This document shows positions 59,400 to 64,000 of a DNA stretch of 64,000 bases, piece by piece. The first letter of the stretch is position 1. Every line of letters starts with the position of its first letter. Under the pieces are notes generated by a model that saw only the letters and a list, made by a program, of their open reading frames with translations, was not told the origin of the DNA and made no database searches. Source of the DNA: Lojkania enalia (lineage: Eukaryota > Ascomycota > Dothideomycetes > Pleosporales); assembly GCA_010094045.1 (NCBI GenBank), contig ML986619.1, positions 132,858-196,857 on the forward strand, read 5' to 3'. Both the position numbers and the translations under genes were made by a program.

Positions 59400-59617
59400 C
59401 CTAGGGGGAGACATATAATTCCAGAAAAAGGAGCGACGGGGAGGGGGGTGGATGGGATGCAGCAGTGCGGCGTCTGGTGACTGACTACGGAGTGGACTCT
59501 GGAAACGGTGGCCGTTCGTCAGCCTCAGCAGCGCCTCTTCCGCACAACCTCTAACCCGAAACGACGAAGCCGCTCTCGCAGCGCATTGGCACCCTCGGGC
59601 ACAGGAACAACGAAGCC
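59400..59617. promoter_or_regulatory. Short shared promoter between divergent ALG7 and SEH1
   Basis: The two start codons are only 218 bp apart on opposite strands, so both genes must share this region as promoter and 5' UTR. No TATA box is seen. If SEH1 starts at its downstream ATG (60029) the shared region would be larger. Confidence 0.6.
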
Positions 59618-61364
59618 ATGGAGCAGCAGCACAACCGGGCGGGCGGCGCGGGCGCCCACGATCCCATCCAGCTCAGTCTCGACGCTGTCACCCGCCGTCT
59701 GGTGCGGCCGGCGTTCCTCCACAACCTGACGCCCTCGCGGCTGCCGTCCCAGGCCGCGTCGGACTCGTCGCTCTCGCCTGGCGAAGCCCCACACGCCGAA
59801 GCACGGAGCTCTCCCCATCATCACGCCCACCATCCCCAGCATCACCGCCATCACTCTCTGCTCAATCCCGCCAGCCACTCGGCCGACGTCGTGCCCGTCG
59901 ATGAAGTCGACCTCATCGCGCCGCTCGTCCAGGAACCCGCCGCCGATGGCACTGCGCCCACGCTCGCCGACTGCGTCTGGAGCCACCTGGAGTCCGGCTT
60001 CGTAGGAGCCCGTCACGCCTTTGCGACCATGGCGACCACCATGCAGACGTTTGCCCATGGCCACCAGGACCTGGTGCTAGCCGTCGACTTCAACTACTTC
60101 GGCACGCGCATGGTCACGGCTAGCTCCGACCACCGCCTTAAGGTCTGGGACAAGAAGGACGACAGCTGGGCCCTGATCGAGAGCTGGAAGGCGCATGATG
60201 CGGAGATTGTCGATGTGAGTATCACCCTTCTACTCCCCAACCCTCAGCCGGGACCCCTACCCGGCTTGTGCACCGCATCGCCGTTGCCACCCACTCGCCC
60301 CGTTGTACCGTGTCATGTCTCTCTAACACCCACCAGGTCAAGTGGAATGGCCCCTTCATGGGCGAAGTCGTCGGTAGCATTGGCGAAGACGGTCGCTGCA
60401 AGCTATGGCAGGAGGATGTGACCGAGGTGCCCATGTCGAGCAGCCGCTTTAAGCTAATCACCAATCTCGTGTCCCAGACACACGCTCCGTTTATGTCTTT
60501 GGACTTTAAGAACATCATGCAAGAGACCTGGCTAGCCTTGATTACACGTGACGGGCATTTGTCAGTCTACGAGCCTGTCGACCAGAGCAGTCTCGCTGAA
60601 TGGTCCCTCCTGGCCGACCATTATGTGTGCCGCGACAATCCTCCAGAGCGTCACGAGGAGGTCGGCTTCAAGGTCGTTTTTCATAAAGAGAAATTACCTT
60701 GCTGGACCGCCATCATGGCGGGTTTGGATCGCAAGTCGCTTTCCCTCGCAGTGGCAGCGATGAAGGACGTTCTAATTTTCAGGACTGATAAAGCCAAAAA
60801 ATTCTACCACATCGCAACGCTCAAAGGTGCCCGTGGAATCATTCGCGACTTAGCTTGGGCAAATGGTTCTATGAGGGGCTTCGACATACTAGCAACAGCC
60901 AGTAAGGACGGCGCTATTCGCATCTATGAGCTGTCAACACCGCGCTCGGACAAGGCATCTACTAGTGGTACTTCGTCTAGTGCAACTGTCACAGAGACAG
61001 TCAGCTCCCCGAGCCCGAGCAGGCCAAGGAAGAATGCTCCATCGGGAATCGGTGCAGGATTAGCTGGGGCTTCGAAGGCCCCGGATCAATCCCACGACAA
61101 CAACGAGCAATATCCGGGACGCATCAGGCAGGTCGCAAAGCTCACGGATGAGCTCACTAACCACCATGGTGCTGTTTGGCGTGTGGCCTTCTCGCAAATG
61201 GGTAAGAACATATCCCCTATACCTAGATTTCGTAATCCCTTACCCGTAGTATAGGTGACCTTCTAGTATCTACTGGAGATGACGGTACTATCCGTACATG
61301 GAAGAAGGCAGTCAATGGACGCTGGGAGGAGTACGCTGAGATCGGTAAACCAGCTCAAGAATAA
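59618..61364 (+). CDS. SEH1: Nucleoporin Seh1 (WD40; Y-complex and SEA/GATOR2 subunit)
   Basis: A beta-propeller protein shared by the nuclear-pore Y-complex and the SEA/GATOR2 complex at the vacuole. Three exons: 59618-60214, 60337-61201, 61255-61364; introns of 122 and 53 bp; 523 residues. The propeller begins near residue 142 (MQTFAHGHQDLVLAVDFNYFG) with RMVTASSDHRLKVWDKKDD, HDAEIVDVKWNGPF, GSIGEDGRCKLWQED, LEKLPCW-like loops (HKEKLPCWTAIM), GFDILATASKDGAIRIYEL, HHGAVWRVAFSQMG and STGDDGTIRTWKK, all typical of Seh1. A 137-residue N-terminal extension rich in Ala, Ser and His (HHHAHHPQHHRHH) precedes it. The ATG at 60029 (ACCATGG context) would give a protein of normal length, so the extension may be untranslated or a fungal addition. 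A Ser-rich insert lies near residues 405-445. Confidence 0.93.
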
Positions 61365-61834
61365 CAGATGCTGGTAGATGGATGTCACCTTAGGTAAAGC
61401 ATATTGGGTATAGGTGTTCTAGGTTCTGTGTACTCTGGCTTTTTTAAGAAGCGGAGCTTAGGTATTTGGCGGCATCCTGATTTCCACTTGGCGTGTGCAA
61501 ATCACCTTGCATTACAGATACCCTTAAGGCAACATTAGATTTGGCAATGTCGAGCTGTTGCCATCGCTCATTTGCACGGCATTACCAATTTTACGGAATT
61601 TTGTATGACGTTTTCGCGCAGGGTCGTCGAATGGGCATTGCAAGCTTCCTGGTCAGTCCACATTCCTCATTCACCTCCTTGCCAGCCATAGCACATTCCG
61701 ATCTACTCCCTTCGTGCTACCAGTCAGTCCTCTCAAAGCCGACGGTCCGCCTGCAGACAAACCATTTAGCGGCATGTCTATTACATCCCTCGGCTTTCGG
61801 AGAGGGTCTCCTCATCATAGTTTCCTGGATTGCG
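61365..61834. other. intergenic or 5' region of the next gene
   Basis: SEH1 3' end and promoter of the disordered membrane protein gene. The frame of that gene is open back to 61493, but the extra part has no conserved-looking content. Confidence 0.4.
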
Positions 61835-63421
61835 ATGGAGTCGCCTCCCCACTTTCCTTCGAATAAGCGGCATGGCATGCATTTCAGAAACCAAACGCCG
61901 AATAGCTATATTTCAGCTAGGTTTCCAAACCCCAAAAGCGACAATATAGCTCTAAAAAATATCTCGACCTCGACGTTTCGCACCCCGGAGACGATTGATC
62001 AAGCGCTAGCTCTGTCGCCAGGGCCTCTTTCGCCTCCACTGCATCAGTCGCAGAATTCTTCACTCACGCGTCAGCCACAGTCTCGTTCTCGTTCTTCGAG
62101 CTGGTGGATGGAGATTCGGAAGAGCCCGACGCCGAAGCATGAGCCGAGGAGTAGGAAGGTAAATCAAGCTACAATTAGAACAGACGCTCCTGATCCGCAG
62201 CCTGTGTTTGAAAGCGACGCATTCGCGGTTCATATGCCGACGACTCGTATACCGATCATAGAATCGCCACCTGTTCGTGTGAGGTTACCAGCGCCGTCCA
62301 GGGCGCAAATGGAGGCATATCACGCATACAGGCAGAAGGCGCAGCATATGCGAGAGACTGAATATACGAAGGAGTATGTGCCAGCAAAAGTAGTGTCCTA
62401 TGATTATGCGTATACCAACTCCCCGATCACTTCGCAACCGCGAGAATTGAATGCCGGCTTGCCTGACATACCGATGCTCGCGCCAGCTGGCGCCTTCCCA
62501 ACAAGTCCTTCAGTCCCTCAACACTCGTGGACATATCCGAGACGTATAGTTGAGGGTCCGCGATCGATTAGCGATTCGAGTCACATCTCAATTGCACGAA
62601 AACCAGTTGGCCTAGGGAACATCAAGGCCAATGATACCAGACCGCTATACCAGCGTGGTGACGCTAGTATTGGTGCTGGTGCTACCCCGTCGCTTGCACC
62701 AAAGATCAAGATCCGCATTAAACCGAAAACTAGGGATCCTGATCCAGTACAGAAAGAGTCATGGTGGAGTCTATACAACCGTCCGTCCCCACAGTCCTCT
62801 ACCAACGGCTCTCGCTCGCCGAGTCCCACGAAAGCCAACTTCGCATGTTCCAACCATACGGACACTATCTTTGATTACGACACGAGCAAACCAAAGTCTC
62901 CGCCGCCGGAACGCAAACTGACTAGCCGCTGGGCATGGCTTAGACCCGCGAGTCCCGGCGTCAATAAACCAACAGCAACACAGACGTCTACACCAACCAT
63001 GGCAAAAGCAACGTCCTACCTAGACCCTTTCTTCCTGCACGCTACTCCCTCCCCCTCTCACCCGAACACACCAACCGCATCCCGTCCTGCGTCGCCCAAG
63101 AAACTTGTCCGCGTTCACTCCGTACCACCCAAAGCGGAGAGCAGTGGTGGCAAGTTTGACACCGGTCTTGCACAAATCAAGAGCTTTGGCTCGCTGATCT
63201 TGAAACTATGCTTGCTAGTCTATGCACTTGTCGGGCTGTACTTTTTGCTCGACGCTATCCGGGAGGCAGTCCATGCGCTCGGTGCGCCGTTTCGCGCGGT
63301 CAAGTGGACAGGAGGATACGTGTGGATTGGGGGCTTGTGGCTTGCAAAGGTGCTTGCGAAGGGGTGGGAGAGATGGGGTGTCAAGGTTGCGTTGAAGGCT
63401 GGGTGGAAGGGGCGGTGGTAG
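61835..63421 (+). CDS. Disordered protein with one C-terminal transmembrane segment, function unknown
   Basis: Intronless; 528 residues from the ATG at 61835 (MESPPHFPSNKRH). An earlier in-frame ATG at 61493 exists, but the added 114 residues look like non-coding sequence. Most of the protein is low-complexity, with many SP/TP pairs (SPGPLSPPLH, GSRSPSPTKAN, TPTASRPASPKK), suggesting phosphorylation. Short ordered-looking parts include RAQMEAYHAYRQKAQHMRE and KESWWSLYNRP. Near the end a hydrophobic helix (LILKLCLLVYALVGLYFLLDA) is followed by an amphipathic, Trp/Lys-rich tail (VKWTGGYVWIGG, GWERWGVKVALKAGWKGRW). This layout (disordered cytosolic body, helix close to the C-terminus) suggests a tail-anchored-like protein of an internal membrane. 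No known family recognised. Confidence 0.78.
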   Translation: MESPPHFPSNKRHGMHFRNQTPNSYISARFPNPKSDNIALKNISTSTFRTPETIDQALALSPGPLSPPLHQSQNSSLTRQPQSRSRSSSWWMEIRKSPTPKHEPRSRKVNQATIRTDAPDPQPVFESDAFAVHMPTTRIPIIESPPVRVRLPAPSRAQMEAYHAYRQKAQHMRETEYTKEYVPAKVVSYDYAYTNSPITSQPRELNAGLPDIPMLAPAGAFPTSPSVPQHSWTYPRRIVEGPRSISDSSHISIARKPVGLGNIKANDTRPLYQRGDASIGAGATPSLAPKIKIRIKPKTRDPDPVQKESWWSLYNRPSPQSSTNGSRSPSPTKANFACSNHTDTIFDYDTSKPKSPPPERKLTSRWAWLRPASPGVNKPTATQTSTPTMAKATSYLDPFFLHATPSPSHPNTPTASRPASPKKLVRVHSVPPKAESSGGKFDTGLAQIKSFGSLILKLCLLVYALVGLYFLLDAIREAVHALGAPFRAVKWTGGYVWIGGLWLAKVLAKGWERWGVKVALKAGWKGRW

Positions 63422-64000
63422 GCTGTGGACTACGTCTTTATCTGCTATGTGGCTTAGAGACCCTTGAGCCCATTGCTGTTTTGAAATTTATGGAGGAAGC
63501 CTGCATATGTAATTTGGGATTCCTTGGCACCTAGAAGAGCCAGCAAATGACCGCAATCGACCCTAGCTTCACCTCTACATGTACTACAAATAGTCGGTCT
63601 AGGTTTATCTCAGACTCGAACAATCAAAAGGGAAGAATCAAAAATGTTTCGACATTCATGGTTTTGCTCATGTTCAATTCTCTTTTCGTAATCTTGCTAG
63701 AACTCGTGTGTGTGTATTCTATTATGGCCATGCACCTTATGAGTATGGGCCGTTACGAAGCGCCAGCCATATACATTCTGTTTTCTTACGCCTGCTCCAT
63801 TTCAGAAGCCAACTGTGAGACCTGCTCGTCCAACGCCTAACTCCCTGCTCAACAAAGGAAAGAAAAGGAAAGTAATATACTACCGTATAGGGCAAGCTGT
63901 ATAGCTGGTCAAGGCCTCGCTTCCGCAGGGCATTTCCGGCGTCGTGCGCCTATTAATCGGAAGCGCACTGACCGAGGCGCATTGATAGACAGCTCGTCGT
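63422..64000. other. 3' flank to the window end
   Basis: No clear gene. A plus-strand segment at 63806-63904, directly after a TTTCAG, reads as a basic peptide end (PNSLLNKGKKRKVIYYRIG) with a stop and could be a terminal exon, but no preceding exon could be joined. Confidence 0.35.

Overview
The window is nuclear DNA from a filamentous ascomycete (Pezizomycotina). The signs are many short spliceosomal introns (mostly 46-90 bp, GTANGT-like donors, CTAAC/CTGAC-type branch sites just before CAG/TAG acceptors), fungal-specific families (LaeA-like methyltransferase, Yap-type bZIP, fused LeuC-LeuD isopropylmalate isomerase, peroxisomal Fox2 ending in SKL) and long gene-poor stretches with decayed genes. 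I cannot fix the class or genus. Gene models below were built by hand from reading frames, splice sites and known family sequence patterns; exon phases close correctly for the main genes.

Layout. 1-1.06 kb: a LaeA/UMTA-like methyltransferase (minus strand) that loses its usual C-terminus at the window edge. 1.07-5.95 kb: nothing recognisable. 6.28-9.30 kb: fox2, peroxisomal beta-oxidation, with a CCTCGG fatty-acid response element upstream. 9.98-11.05 kb: a small multi-pass membrane protein. 12.75-13.21 kb: a small secreted Cys-containing protein. 16.16-16.93 kb: a three-exon Yap/Pap1-type bZIP factor. 16.9-29.6 kb: a 12.6-kb gene-poor block with a possibly decaying small membrane protein gene, a clear pseudogene of an AYR1-like short-chain dehydrogenase, and an unrecognised decayed coding remnant.

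29.6-33.5 kb: a large integral membrane protein and a single-pass Ser/Thr-rich sensor-like protein. 36.1-41.7 kb: a metabolic group with a triose-phosphate-isomerase paralogue, divergent MTHFR (MET13 type) and a maleylacetate-reductase-like enzyme. 42.6-43.8 kb: a T5orf172/GIY-YIG-like protein. 44.2-48.3 kb: two broken genes, a protein kinase and a C2H2-like factor.

49.6-63.4 kb is the densest, housekeeping part: a GPI-anchored wall protein, CDC73 (Paf1 complex), LEU1, ALG7 and SEH1 (the last two divergent from a shared promoter of about 220 bp) and a disordered tail-anchored-like protein. The genes do not form one pathway. LEU1, MTHFR and fox2 are unlinked core metabolism. I found no tRNA, rRNA, CRISPR or intact transposon, and no convincing new multi-gene system. 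The most useful observations are the hidden bZIP gene, three pseudogenes with mapped lesions, the TIM paralogue with an altered active-site residue, and the fungal T5orf172 protein.
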